In this document: positions 11,393 through 20,276 of the stretch, piece after piece
Layout: every line of letters begins with the position of its first letter
Numbering within the stretch: position 1 is the first letter of the stretch
Assembly: GCF_003268635.1 (NCBI RefSeq)
Contig: NZ_CP029639.1
Coordinates: 680,001-744,000 of the forward strand
DNA from: Paenibacillus sp. DCT19
GTDB taxonomy: Bacteria; Bacillota; Bacilli; Paenibacillales; Paenibacillaceae
DNA length: 64,000 bases
Direction of reading: 5' to 3'
Translations under genes and position numbers: made by a program
Notes under the pieces: model-generated
Told to the model about the DNA's origin: nothing
Database searches by the model: none
Seen by the model: only the letters and a program-made list of their open reading frames with translations

Positions 11393-12750
11393 TTAATTGT
11401 GGATGCTTAGCTGGCTTAATCGTTCAGCCAATGAACGTTTTCTATAATAGATGGTTATTGAAATGAGAACGAGCAGCTCAGATAGCGGCACAGCCAGCCA
11501 GATTCCTGTAATGCCGAAGAACGCAGGAAGCAGTGCAATCAATGCAATCATAATGATCATCTCGCGTGCGGCTGTAATCCAGATCGCCATTTTGGCGTTT
11601 CCAATCGATTGAAAGTATGTGCTCATCACAAAGTTAATCCCCATGAAGAGGTAAGCAAACGTAAATATTCTTAAGCCGTAGATCGCATTATCTGTGACAG
11701 TCGAGCTGAAATTACCGAAGATTTGCACAAAGTAAGACGCACCGATCTGTACGATGAGCAGTAACAAAACACCGCATATCCCAGCCGTCCATCCCGCCAA
11801 ACGTACAGCCTGCTTCTCCCGATCTCTCTGCTTCGCACCATGATAATAACTGATGAGAGGCTGAGCAGCCGAAGCGAGCCCCAGAAATGCCAGTAAGACA
11901 ACCCCGTGAATATAGTTCAATACGGTAAATGATGCGACGCCATCTGTTCCTGCAATTCGTTCGAGTGATACATTGTGGGAAACGGAAAAGACGGACATAC
12001 CGAGTTCAGCTAGAAAGCTTGGAAACCCGATAAGTGCAATGGCAGACAGCAGCTTCCAGTTCCACTTGAAACGAGTGAAGGTGAGATGGTTGTTTTTTTG
12101 AAAAAGTGAGTTAACAGAACAAGTAAAGCCAGGAAAGCCGATATAATCGTCCCCAGAGCTACGCCTCGAACACCCCACTCCAGTACATACAACATCACAT
12201 AATTGATAACGATATTTGCCACAGCAAAGGTAATTTGTGCGTACATCGACGTATTCGGATTACCATCATTGCGGACAAAAATACTCAGTGCATTTTCTAT
12301 CGTAAATACAAAGCCAAACAGCAGCATAATATTCATGTAATCCGCAGCATGAGGGAAGGTCTCCGCATTCGCGCCAAGGGCGTAGACCAATGCGTCTTTG
12401 AAGCTAAACGCTGTAAGTCCAATCACAAGAGTTGCCAGCAAAATAATGGTGATGGATTTGGAGAAGATCTGTTTGGCCTTCAGGAGATCCTTCTCACCCA
12501 TATGTGTGGAATACAGTGTGGCACCGCCCATACCGATCCAGAGCGACATCGCAACAAATAACGTATAGACCGGCGAAGCAATTCCGATTCCAGCTAAAGC
12601 CGTGGAGCCGAGCTTATGACCTACCATAATGCCATCAATAATAAAGTTGAAGCCAACGACTAACATGCCAAGAATTGAGGGCACAAGATAGCGTATAAAA
12701 GCCTGTCGTACAGTTTGTTGCTCAAGCGGGTGAGACCAGTTCGTATTCAT
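11393..12750 (-). pseudogene. MATE family efflux transporter, frameshifted
   Basis: Repaired, this is a 452-residue, 12-helix MATE exporter, the family's usual length. The N-terminal half is read from ATG 12750, with AGGAGG-like site GGAGG upstream. The C-terminal half is in another frame from about 12098 down to the stop at 11393. The break is at a seven-base T run at 12093-12099 (A run on the coding strand). One extra A joins the frames as HFFKKNNHLTF. Both halves are otherwise intact, so sequence error, recent mutation or slippage are all possible. The substrate would be a cationic drug or metabolite exported by Na+ or H+ antiport. Confidence 0.85.
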
Positions 12751-12771
12751 GTTGACCTCCGTTAATAAACT

Positions 12772-12811
12772 GAATGTTCATTCTATATAATATTATACTG
12801 AACGTTCGTTC
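12772..12811. promoter_or_regulatory. TetR-type operator pair at the MATE promoter
   Basis: Two related palindromic sites, GAATGTTCATTC (12772-12783) and GAACGTTCGTTC (12800-12811), flank a TATAAT on the - strand ahead of the MATE gene. Sites of this form are typical of TetR-family repressors. No TetR gene is in the window, so the regulator would be encoded elsewhere. This is inference from sequence form. Confidence 0.55.
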
Positions 12812-12998
12812 TGTATAATATCACAGGATGCGATTGTTTAGCAATTTCCTCTGAAAATGTTCTACCTGTGGTAGAGTGTGTGGACACTATTTATTTTAAT
12901 ATCGAAGGCAGCTTGAATGAATGGTGTAAGGAAAAATTTAGGGAACTGGGGAACCAAACTCCATTGGGCTCAGTCTTATTATGTGAGGTGAACAACAG

Positions 12999-13433
12999 TT
13001 GGACTATCAATTTCTGGCACATGCCCAGACGATCGACAATTACACGTTAAGTCACATGATGGATGACTATGGTAATGATGTGTGGAATTATGTGTACTTT
13101 CTGACCAAAAGCACGGAGCTGGCAGATGAGGTGTCGCAGGAAGTATTTATCCGAGCATACTCCGGGATTGCCCATTTTCGCGGGGAAAGCTCATTAAAGA
13201 CATGGCTGCTGACCATCACAAGAAATACGACATTTACATACCGCAAATCGAGATTTTTTCGCAGCAGTTTATGGGGAGAGACCTTATCGATTCAGACAGA
13301 ACAAGAGTATTCAACAGGCCGGGAAATGATCCCTGAGACGTATGCACATCCATCCGCTGAAGCCGAAGTGCTGAGCAAGGAGCATGTACATGAGATCTGG
13401 GATATCGTGATGGCTCTGCCGGATAAATTCTGA
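12999..13433 (+). pseudogene. ECF-type RNA polymerase sigma factor, 3'-truncated
   Basis: The reading gives residues 1-144 of an extracytoplasmic-function sigma factor. Region 2 is complete (VWNYVYFLTKSTELADEVSQ; HFRGESSLKTWLLTITRNT). The linker follows and region 4 begins with MALPDKF, but the sequence then diverges to a stop. The promoter -35-recognition helix is therefore lost. The start is TTG 12999 after GAGGTG. The breakpoint coincides with phage tail sequence starting near 13433. The downstream fragment at 18916 may be the remains of its cognate anti-sigma or operon partner. The product would lack region 4 and is probably non-functional. Confidence 0.8.
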
Positions 13434-14160
13434 CGCCTGGATTAAGGAACTAATCATAGTAGAGTTGTCGATCTCGCCTGTGAGTTTGATAGACCGCGCT
13501 ACGACATTCCCCGCCATATCCCACTCTAAACGGCGCTTGGCTGTAGTTAGCATGTCCTGATCTGATCCCTTGTGTGTTGATTTTGGTTACCAGGTTCCCA
13601 CTGCCTATGACTAGTGAAACGAAATCTCCTAGCACACCAACAATACGTTCCGCTAGAATTCCCTGTGCTGTGATAGCGACCCTTGGCGTCCTGCCCCCGT
13701 CTGTTGTAAGGATAACCCCGTCAGACGTCATTATGACCTGATTGGCATTTTGTGTGCCTGAATCCAGATCGTTAAATGACAAGATTAACCCAGCAGGGAT
13801 ATCCGTAACGCTGCGTACCGCTGGAGCAAACTTGTCCCCTACCGTAATAGCCGCAGCTTCCATGGACGACTTAAATTCCTCAATCGAACCTTTGAGCGTG
13901 TCCATTTGGGTTTTGGCAAGTTGATCTGCAGCACCAGCCGAATTTTCAAGCTCGCCTGTGAAGCGAGTAATTCGGAATGTTTTGGCGTCAATTTCGATTT
14001 TGCCACCTGGACGTAATGGCCCCGCGAATTCAAGGAATTCCACATGGTACCGGCTTCCTTTCGCAACCGCTCCAAAAGCAACGTCCATGATGGCACACTG
14101 CAAAAGATATTGTGGAAAGCGGGTGAGGGATCGGTACAAGCAAGGAACGGATGAATACAA
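13433..14160 (-). pseudogene. Mosaic phage tail-protein fossil
   Basis: The - strand reading strings together pieces of at least three tail proteins. First is a tail piece with EFAGPLRPGGKIEIDAKTFR. Next is a tape-measure-like piece, AADQLAKTQMDTLKGSIEEF followed by SSMEAAAITVGDKFAPAVRS. Last is a minor structural piece, VIMTSDGVILTTDGGRTPRV and KINTQGIRSGHANYSQAPFR. A one-base shift near 13520-13522 restores MAGNVVARSIKLTGEIDNST at the end. Pieces are fused in frame by deletions, and no piece is full length. Phage structural origin is clear from motif style; exact protein names are inferred. Confidence 0.7.
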
Positions 14161-14284
14161 GAAAGCTGATGAACAGGTATATCAATCTCAAAAGTAACTG
14201 ACACGGCAGCTTGAAGCGGAGAAAAGAAAGCAATATCAAGCATCATCCGAATGGATTACCAAAGTAGAAGATTTAGTAGTGTAA
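14123..14284 (+). pseudogene. Phage tape-measure fragment
   Basis: On the + strand, RYKQGTDEYKKADEQVYQSQ, a TAA at 14195-14197, then RQLEAEKRKQYQASSEWITK reads as one helical stretch typical of tail tape-measure proteins, interrupted by the stop. It lies next to the oppositely oriented tail fossil, consistent with a rearranged prophage remnant. Confidence 0.5.
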
Positions 14285-14382
14285 CTGATAGGTCTATAGA
14301 TCGCCAAATCGTCAGAGGGATCGAGTCAGTTGCAGAGACTCTAAAAATAATTGGAGTGTTATAGAGACATAAATAAGGCATT

Positions 14383-14414
14383 AAAAAAAGAGGATTGATC
14401 AGATCCTCTTTTTT
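14383..14414. terminator. Rho-independent terminator
   Basis: Stem AAAAAGAGGAT / ATCCTCTTTTTT around TGATCAG, with T runs on both strands. It can end the small - strand gene at 14436. Confidence 0.8.
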
Positions 14415-14435
14415 CTTCCCACAGCTATGAGATTG

Positions 14436-14576
14436 TCATAATTTCTTATGTAAGAAGTACAACAGCATCCACAATAGCGCAGCCCACACAAATCCTAGTG
14501 TCGAGGCATAAAACCCCAACGCGAATAGTGCAAACTCCAGGCAGTTTTTGGTAGTACTTTTCCAACTTCTTCTCAT
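14436..14576 (-). CDS. Small hydrophobic membrane protein
   Basis: A 46-residue protein with a basic N-terminus (MRRSWKSTTK) and one long hydrophobic stretch that could form one or two helices (FALFALGFYASTLGFVWAAL, LLWMLLYFL), ending HKKL. The start ATG 14576 has an excellent GAGGAGGAAG site six bases upstream. The leader contains a stable hairpin (14619-14646) and a terminator follows, so expression is plausible. Family not recognised. Location in a phage-derived island suggests a holin-like or orphan toxin-type peptide, but that is speculation. Confidence 0.6.
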   Translation of the reverse strand: MRRSWKSTTKNCLEFALFALGFYASTLGFVWAALLWMLLYFLHKKL

Positions 14577-14618
14577 AATAACTTCCTCCTCATTTTTACA
14601 AGGGCATTTCGCCCAGGT

Positions 14619-14646
14619 CTGGGGATAGGCTGTCAGCCTTCCCCAG
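14619..14646. other. Nested hairpin in the leader of the small membrane gene
   Basis: CTGGGGA-TA-GGCTG-T-CAGCC-T-TCCCCAG folds into a near-perfect stem 43 bases upstream of ATG 14576 on the - strand. It lies too far from the ribosome site to block it directly. It may stabilise the transcript or belong to an element end. Confidence 0.4.
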
Positions 14647-14799
14647 AATTCGAAGGAAGTAGAAGTTTGGAGTTTACCACGCAATAACTTATTGGCCCTA
14701 TGGGTAATTTGTGAGTTACCAATCAAGTCTAGTCACATAGAGAAGAGTTGGCGGTTTACCCTACCAAAAGTAAACCCTTTGTGGTAATTCTAAAGTTCT

Positions 14800-14877
14800 T
14801 TACTCAGAAAAATCATGCGTTTGGAAAGCTAACAGATCTTTAACCGAATTTTGGAAATACGCGCTTGTCATTTTCAT
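14800..14877 (-). CDS. Possible 25-residue small peptide gene
   Basis: ATG 14877 opens a 25-codon frame (MKMTSAYFQNSVKDLLAFQT and five more residues) behind a good site, AAGAAGGTGATTCTCAT. The peptide is amphipathic and not recognised. It is kept because of the ribosome binding site and the otherwise empty 14577-15223 stretch, where I see nothing else coding. Confidence 0.3.
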   Translation of the reverse strand: MKMTSAYFQNSVKDLLAFQTHDFSE

Positions 14878-15223
14878 ATGAGAATCACCTTCTTCCTTTC
14901 TAAGGAGAGCTTGATTGGTTTCACGTCAACAATTATATAATTAACTAATATCCAAATCAAGGAATTCTATTGAAATATATCTCAATCGTGTCTGTAGCGT
15001 GTCACTATCAATATAAGGGAATTGTTCCCGGATATCCCTTCTACACCTTATCCTGGCAGGACTCGACCGTGCTGTGGGATTGTAATCCTTAGACGTGAAT
15101 CGTCAGAGGTGCGGGATGCGGGGGATGGAGATAAGAGCTCTCCAATTATTCTTAATAAGAGAAGGAATTTAGAATATCCTGTCGAAATTTACCTCTTGAT
15201 ATTTTTAAATTTAGGAGGAAAGT

Positions 15224-16533
15224 ATGAAGCAGGAATTTTTGGGTTACTACTCTCCAAGCGAGGAAGATTTTGAAAAGTTATGGTCTGAGTGCACATTTGT
15301 CTTTGATGCGAACATGCTTATAAATCTTTATAGATTTCCGAGAGATTCAAGAGAAGCGTTAGTAACAATAATGGAAAGTGTCCAAGAGAGAATTTGGATA
15401 CCTCATCAGGTTGCGCTCGAGTATCATAAGCTTTTACACGATGAAATTTATAATCAAAAGAACGCATACAGTAAATTTGAGGAGCAGTGTACTAATTCTA
15501 TAAATGATCTTGTGGCTGAATTAGTCAGTCTGCGTCACTCGAACATAGAATCTAAAGGCATTGAAAAGGTTTTAAAAGATTGTCTGAAAAAAATAAATGA
15601 TGAATTGAAAAAACAAGCTGCATCTCAACCGGATCTTGTAGCCATTCAAGACAAGGTGACTCAATTGATCGGAGATAAAGTGGGAAAACCATATACTAAA
15701 GATCAGTTAAATAAACTTTATGAAGAGGGTGAAGCTAGATATAACGATAAAATTCCTCCAGGTTACAAAGATTTAAATGACAAAAAGGGGAAAACAACTC
15801 TTTATGGGGAATCACTTATAAAAATGAGTATGGGGATTTTATATATTGGAAACAAATCCTTGAGAAAGTCAAGGAAGATGTAAATATTAAATCGATAATT
15901 TTAGTTACTGATGATAATAAGGATGATTGGGTTCATAAGGTAAAAGGAGAAAAAAAAGGACCACACCCGGAATTGGTTTATGAGTTTAACAAAGAATGCG
16001 AAGGGAAACAATTCTATCTTTATAATTCTGAAAGATTTTTGCAATTTGCAAAGAAACTTTTGAAACTCGAAGATACCTTCCTTGACACTGCAAAGGTAAC
16101 AGGCGCTATTGAAGGGATTAAAGAACTCAAGAAAAATGATTATCAGTTTGAGCTTTCAAATACAAGAAAAGCAGAACTCATAAAAGAAGTAAAGCTCGAC
16201 TTTCCGCATGAGAAATTTGCGAAAGGTATTGATTACGTTTTAAACAATGATTCAGAAGAACTTCGTGTGAATTTTGTGTTGAGTATAGCAGGCGAAGCCT
16301 CAAGGGAAAAGCTCTCTAATTTTGGCGATACTATAAAGAATGCCTTGCTGGTTCTGTACGATGTTAAAGCTTGGGTTTATTTAAAACATAATGCTGTTAT
16401 TGGGGATAATTACTACTATAGCTTTGAAATTATAGGAGCGACAAAGGTTAAAGACCAACTAGAAGTATTGCTTAACAGTGTAGCGTCGAGTTTGTTCTCT
16501 TCTAATAATACGGTAGTATTTATCACTAATTAG
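15224..16533 (+). pseudogene. PIN-like domain (PIN_8 / DUF4935) nuclease, frameshifted
   Basis: Repaired, a protein of about 436 residues. The N-terminal PIN-like domain starts with the metal-binding motif FVFDANMLINLYR (Asp about 28). It continues through a helical insert and ends with the acidic ILVTDDNKDDW. A C-terminal helical domain of unknown function follows. The break is at an A run (15820-15824); one extra A gives KNEYGDFIYWKQILEKVKED in frame. A clear AGGAGG precedes ATG 15224. PIN-like proteins of this class are putative RNases often found in accessory regions. No antitoxin partner is apparent. Low GC and island location suggest transfer. Confidence 0.8.
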
Positions 16534-16631
16534 TTAACAGTTTTATAGGGGTATGAGAGGAATGTCATAGATCAATCCGAAACGCAAAGTAAGAACGGAA
16601 TTTTTTAACTTGATATGGGAGGTGGTAGCCG

Positions 16632-17174
16632 GTGAACTTCGTATAGCCGATCAGGGACCCAGCTGTCATTGATGATATATAGGAGTTCCTGCGGTCAGAA
16701 AATGAACGCAATTACATGATGTTTACGTTTGGCATTAATACTGGGCTGCGCATACAGGATATGCTCAAGCTGCGCGTGAGAGATGTTCAAGGCGAACATT
16801 TGATCTTGATCTAGATGAAGACGAATAAAAAGAAATGGATTAAGATAAATGCTGCGCTACGCCGGGAGCTGAAGAGATACACGGAAGGCAGGGAAGGGGG
16901 AATACCTGTTCCAGTCCAGGCAAGGTGAGAACAAACCAATCAAGCGTGACATGGCATACAAGATCATGCGCAAGGCTGCGGCTCATTTCGGGTTAAAAGA
17001 CATTGGTTGCTACGCCATGAAGAAGACATTTGGGGCTACCACATGTACCAACGAACCACAAATGTTACCCTGTTACGCAAGATGTTCAACCACTCATCAG
17101 ATTCAATAACTATGGGCTACATCGGCATGGATCAGGATCGGATGGACGTGGCAATGAACAGCTTTGAACTCTGA
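16632..17174 (+). pseudogene. Tyrosine recombinase (phage integrase), degraded
   Basis: The frame from GTG 16632 reads as an integrase catalytic domain: NERNYMMFTFGINTGLRIQD (catalytic Arg in TGLR), LKLRVRDVQGEHLILI, then after shifts EYLFQSRQGENKPIKR, KIMRKAAAHFGL and MFNHSSDSITMGYIGMDQD. There are three in-frame TAG codons (16644, 16680, 16812) and two frame breaks at G runs (16896-16900, 17032-17035). The N-terminal arm-binding domain is absent. Probably the dead integrase of the element that delivered the island. Confidence 0.82.
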
Positions 17175-17383
17175 GTTATACATAAATAACGAGTATATAA
17201 CTCATTTTCAGAAAACAGGATAAACCCTTGATACAACTAAGAAATTTCTAGCCATGCCAGTTATGCAAAATATATAGATATGAATAACTCATTGAGGGAG
17301 AGTATTAGTTAGGATCATACAGCAATTCCCTTTTTTAATTTATCAAGCTAATATATATAGCAGAACAAGTAAAGGGGATACTC

Positions 17384-18148
17384 TTGGGTTATTCAGAAAA
17401 ATGGATCAATATTCTAAATGAAGTTGCAGAATTTCAAAAGAACAAAGAATATACTTGGTTTAGAGGTCAGTCTGATATTAAGTTCAACCTATTATCAGGG
17501 TTGTACAGAATTCAAAAATTTGATCTTCCGGTGTATCTAGCGTCTGAACGATACTACTACACGGTTTTTAAAAGAATGGGGCATTTGTTGCATAGGGAAG
17601 CAGGATGGAATCTATTGTTTCTCATGCAACACCACGGTGTGAGGACAAGACTTTTGGATTGGACAGAAGCCTTCGCGACTTCGTTATATTTTGCAACATC
17701 TGGATGGAATCCCAATTCTAATGACTGTGTGATATGGATGCTTGATCCTATTGGGCTTAATGAACTGTCTTTAGGTGAAAGAGTATTCTATTTTCCTGAT
17801 AAAGATTATGCTGATTATCTTAATGGAAAAGTAAATTTTTCTGAGAATTCACTTGCGGTCTATCCATTACGTAACAGCAACAGAATAAACTCGCAATTAG
17901 GAATGTTCACAATGCAAGGAAATAACAAGGTTTCTCTAGAAGAAGAGTTCAATGGAACTTTAGTAGATAAAGGTTTACTAGGTAAGGTAATAATTACAAA
18001 AGATATGTTGCCAGATATTAATATGTATCTAAAACATAGCGGTGTGAGCCATTATTCAGTGTATCCAGATTTAGATGGGCTTGCTAAATTCGTAAATGAT
18101 TCAGGGTTTGTAAGTCCTAGAAAGAAAAAAGATGATAGTGAAGCTTGA
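17384..18148 (+). CDS. FRG domain-containing protein
   Basis: A 254-residue protein. Residues about 18-115 carry the FRG domain: TWFRGQSDIKFNLLSGLYRI, then FLMQHHGVRTRLLDWTEAFA and TSLYFATSGW. The C-terminal half is unassigned. Start is TTG 17384 behind AAAGGGGA. FRG domains have unknown activity but recur in phage-defence and toxin-type loci. The gene lies between the dead integrase and an HNH gene and is followed by its own terminator, so it appears to be an autonomous cargo gene. It is AT-rich relative to the flanking chromosome. Confidence 0.83.
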   Translation: MGYSEKWINILNEVAEFQKNKEYTWFRGQSDIKFNLLSGLYRIQKFDLPVYLASERYYYTVFKRMGHLLHREAGWNLLFLMQHHGVRTRLLDWTEAFATSLYFATSGWNPNSNDCVIWMLDPIGLNELSLGERVFYFPDKDYADYLNGKVNFSENSLAVYPLRNSNRINSQLGMFTMQGNNKVSLEEEFNGTLVDKGLLGKVIITKDMLPDINMYLKHSGVSHYSVYPDLDGLAKFVNDSGFVSPRKKKDDSEA

Positions 18149-18172
18149 GCAGCGTAATGTTGCTCTTTTTTT
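18147..18172 (+). terminator. Rho-independent terminator of the FRG gene
   Basis: Stem GAGCAGC / GTTGCTC followed by seven T residues, starting at the stop codon of the FRG-domain gene. Confidence 0.75.
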
Positions 18173-18209
18173 CATTGTTTTATATTACCTAGGGAAAGGA
18201 TTGTTGTAG

Positions 18210-18592
18210 TTGTCAATTGCAATCAAGCGACCTTGCAACCGCCCCGGTTGTCCCGAGCTATCGAGTGAGGCTTACTGCCTAGGCACAGAAAGGAAAGGGC
18301 AAGAGAGAATGATCAGCGACGAGGGACGTCAACCCAACGCGGATATAACGGTCAATGGCGCAAGGCACGAGAAGGATACTTACAAAAGCATCCAATCTGT
18401 GTTGAATGCGAGAAGCAGGAACATCTTGTAGCTGCCACAGTGGTTGACCATATCGTACCGCACAAAGGAGATGAAGGTCTGTTCTGGGACAGCACCAACT
18501 GGCAAGCATTATGCAAGAGGTGCCATGACATCAAGACAGTTACGCAGGATGGTGGTTTTGGTAACGATGTGAGAACATTAGATTCGAGGTGA
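18210..18592 (+). pseudogene. Phage HNH endonuclease, frameshifted
   Basis: Starting at TTG 18210 with GGAAAGGA upstream, the frame gives a zinc-knuckle-like start (KRPCNRPGCPELSSEAYC). After one missing base near 18282 the other frame continues as HRKERARENDQRRGTSTQRG, a CVECEK motif, VVDHIVPHKGD (HNH core) and NWQALCKRCHD. Repaired length is about 127 residues, typical for the HNH proteins beside phage packaging genes. No terminase gene follows, so it is a remnant of a packaging module. Confidence 0.8.
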
Positions 18593-18597
18593 GGACG

Positions 18598-18675
18598 ATG
18601 GAGCTGAAGCAGTACATGATTGAGCTGGAAGAAGAGTATGCCAGGCAGCAGAAACAACTTAACTATGAAGAGTGA
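18598..18675 (+). CDS. Small phage-type peptide (25 aa)
   Basis: MELKQYMIELEEEYARQQKQ and five more residues: a short acidic helix. It lies six bases after the HNH gene, has GAGG just upstream of ATG 18598, and abuts the next start (TGA-ATG). The tight spacing in the same operon as the HNH gene supports translation; function unknown. Confidence 0.4.
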   Translation: MELKQYMIELEEEYARQQKQLNYEE

Positions 18676-18888
18676 ATGTTGTTCTCAGTTAAGATTAACC
18701 GTCCACTACGGGAATACATGGATGAGATTAAGAACGATAAGAAGAAAAAGCAGGAACATCTAGCGGCTACATATGCATCCCAACTCTGGAACGAGTTCAC
18801 ATCCAAGTTGCGTGGCGATCCGTTGACAGACAGATTCGTGACGCGAGTAGCTGAATTACTGTTCGAGATTAAGAAACTGCTCAACTGA
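18676..18888 (+). CDS. Small phage-type hypothetical protein (70 aa)
   Basis: A 70-residue, highly charged helical protein (EYMDEIKNDKKKKQEHLAAT; LWNEFTSKLRGDPLTDRFVT). It starts immediately after the stop of the 25-residue gene and ends before a terminator. Family not recognised. Context with the HNH gene suggests a prophage packaging-region orphan. Confidence 0.5.
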   Translation: MLFSVKINRPLREYMDEIKNDKKKKQEHLAATYASQLWNEFTSKLRGDPLTDRFVTRVAELLFEIKKLLN

Positions 18889-18914
18889 AGTCATTCAACC
18901 GAATGGCTTTTTTT
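18889..18914 (+). terminator. Rho-independent terminator at the right end of the island
   Basis: Stem AGTCATTC / GAATGGCT with loop AACC and a seven-base T run. The following reading frame begins without a ribosome site, so this marks the island boundary. Confidence 0.75.
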
Positions 18915-18915
18915 A

Positions 18916-19788
18916 TTGCATAACGCGACTTACGTAAACGGGACTTGGAAGACCAGAAAGACAAGCTCCAATGGTGAGATTCCGGGGGAGCGGCTGGAGC
19001 ATCGATTCGTACGTCAGATTCCAGGGTTGTTGGCAGACATCGGCAGTGACAGCAGCATGAAGCCTGTACGGGTGCTGCGGAGCGCCGTAATGAAGAAAGG
19101 TCAGGCCATTCCTACAATGAATACAACACTGACGGTACAGAATGAACATTCCTACGGTGAGATCCGATGGAAGCAGGATCAGGCTGTTTACGTTTCGGGG
19201 GATCTTGTGTTAGATACAGAGCGAGTAACGGCGGAGATGTTGCAGACTGCCCAAGAGGCTCTCAAGGGCTTATCTGGTGAATCAAAGTTGCCACTTCGTG
19301 ATGTATCCTATTCGCGAGACGATGATCAGTCTGAAGAATCAATTAGTTTGACGTTTGGCGAGCATTATTTGGTACGAAGTACCCAAGGCAAGGCAGGTAC
19401 TCATTATATGGTGATGGATTACAAAGGGTATACACCCGAACTGAAGACCATGGAAGATCACGAGAACTACGTGGAAGAATTGTTGGGTGTACAAGAAGAG
19501 ATAATCAGACAACATGCAGCACCAATGGTCAAACAAATATTTAATATTGATCTGGATGACTACACATTTTATCGAGATTCTAGCAACCTCGGTATGGCCT
19601 CATTCAGACCAGAAGGTAATGAAGATCCAGAAGGTACTATAGATTCAGGAGTTACAACAGATTCAAAATCCACAACAGATTCAGAGGAACCATCGGGAAC
19701 AAAGGATGAAATTCAGATTCGATACACTCACGATGCACGAATTACGATGATCGAGAGAATCCAGCACGAAGAGAACGGCTCAAGGTAA
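18916..19788 (+). pseudogene. Hypothetical protein fragment, possible partner of the broken ECF sigma gene
   Basis: Open for 290 codons from TTG 18916, but no ribosome site precedes it and a terminator lies directly upstream, so the N-terminus is probably missing. The visible part looks extracytoplasmic: SAVMKKGQAIPTMNTTLTVQ, QAVYVSGDLVLDTERVTAEM, THYMVMDYKGYTPEL. A low-complexity Asp/Ser/Thr linker (about residues 235-265) lies near the end. It may be the sensor or anti-sigma-like product that originally followed the ECF sigma gene truncated at 13433. That link rests only on position and orientation. Confidence 0.5.
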
Positions 19789-19845
19789 TGGGATATGGTA
19801 CAATCTTCTTCATAGTTTATGGAACCAGAAGAAGGAGTTAAGAAG

Positions 19846-20004
19846 ATGAGATATTTGGTGAGTTCATGTCTTGCCGGGGTAGCATGTCGATACAACGGTA
19901 CAGCAAGTTTGGATGAGAGAATTCGGGAGCTTGTGGAACAGGATCAAGCCAATATCCAAGCAGCGAATCGCATAACTACAACTATACTTACTTTTTATAA
20001 CTAA
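19846..20004 (+). pseudogene. DUF523 family protein, truncated
   Basis: The start MRYLVSSCLAGVACRYNGTA behind GAAGGAG is the N-terminus of DUF523 proteins, which normally run to about 150 residues. Homology stops at about residue 36 and the frame ends at residue 52 in unrelated sequence. The truncation lies just upstream of a dispersed repeat (20086), suggesting a deletion or insertion event. Confidence 0.6.
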
Positions 20005-20085
20005 GAAACAAGATTGTGCTTACTTTCTATTTGGAAACATTAACACTAGAATAGTACCTAGAGTTCCAAGTCCCAAGATATTGCT

Positions 20086-20207
20086 ATATAAATTGAACTA
20101 AACCTTTACACGAAAACGGAGAGGATAGAAATCTGGGGTAACAGCGATCGGAAGGTTGTTCTGTCATCGGAGTGGCAAGTGTAAATATTCTTTAGTTCAA
20201 TTTATAT
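20086..20207. repeat. Dispersed inverted-repeat element, copy B
   Basis: A 122-bp element with ends ATATAAATTGAACTAAA and its exact complement TTTAGTTCAATTTATAT (17 bp). The interior has CGGAGAGGATAGAAATCTGG, ACAGCGATCGGAAGG and TTCTGTCATCGGAGTGG. It is the cleanest copy in the window and lies just ahead of the nitroreductase gene. Confidence 0.85.
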
Positions 20208-20276
20208 GGATTAGGGATAATGAACAAAGTAGAGAAAAGGATGTGGATTGTTGTGGAGAATTCAAGCAAAGAAATC

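Noticed and set aside
12868..13050. A 60-codon frame starting at 12868.
   Set aside because: It lacks a ribosome site and overlaps the start of the ECF sigma gene, whose region 2 is clear.
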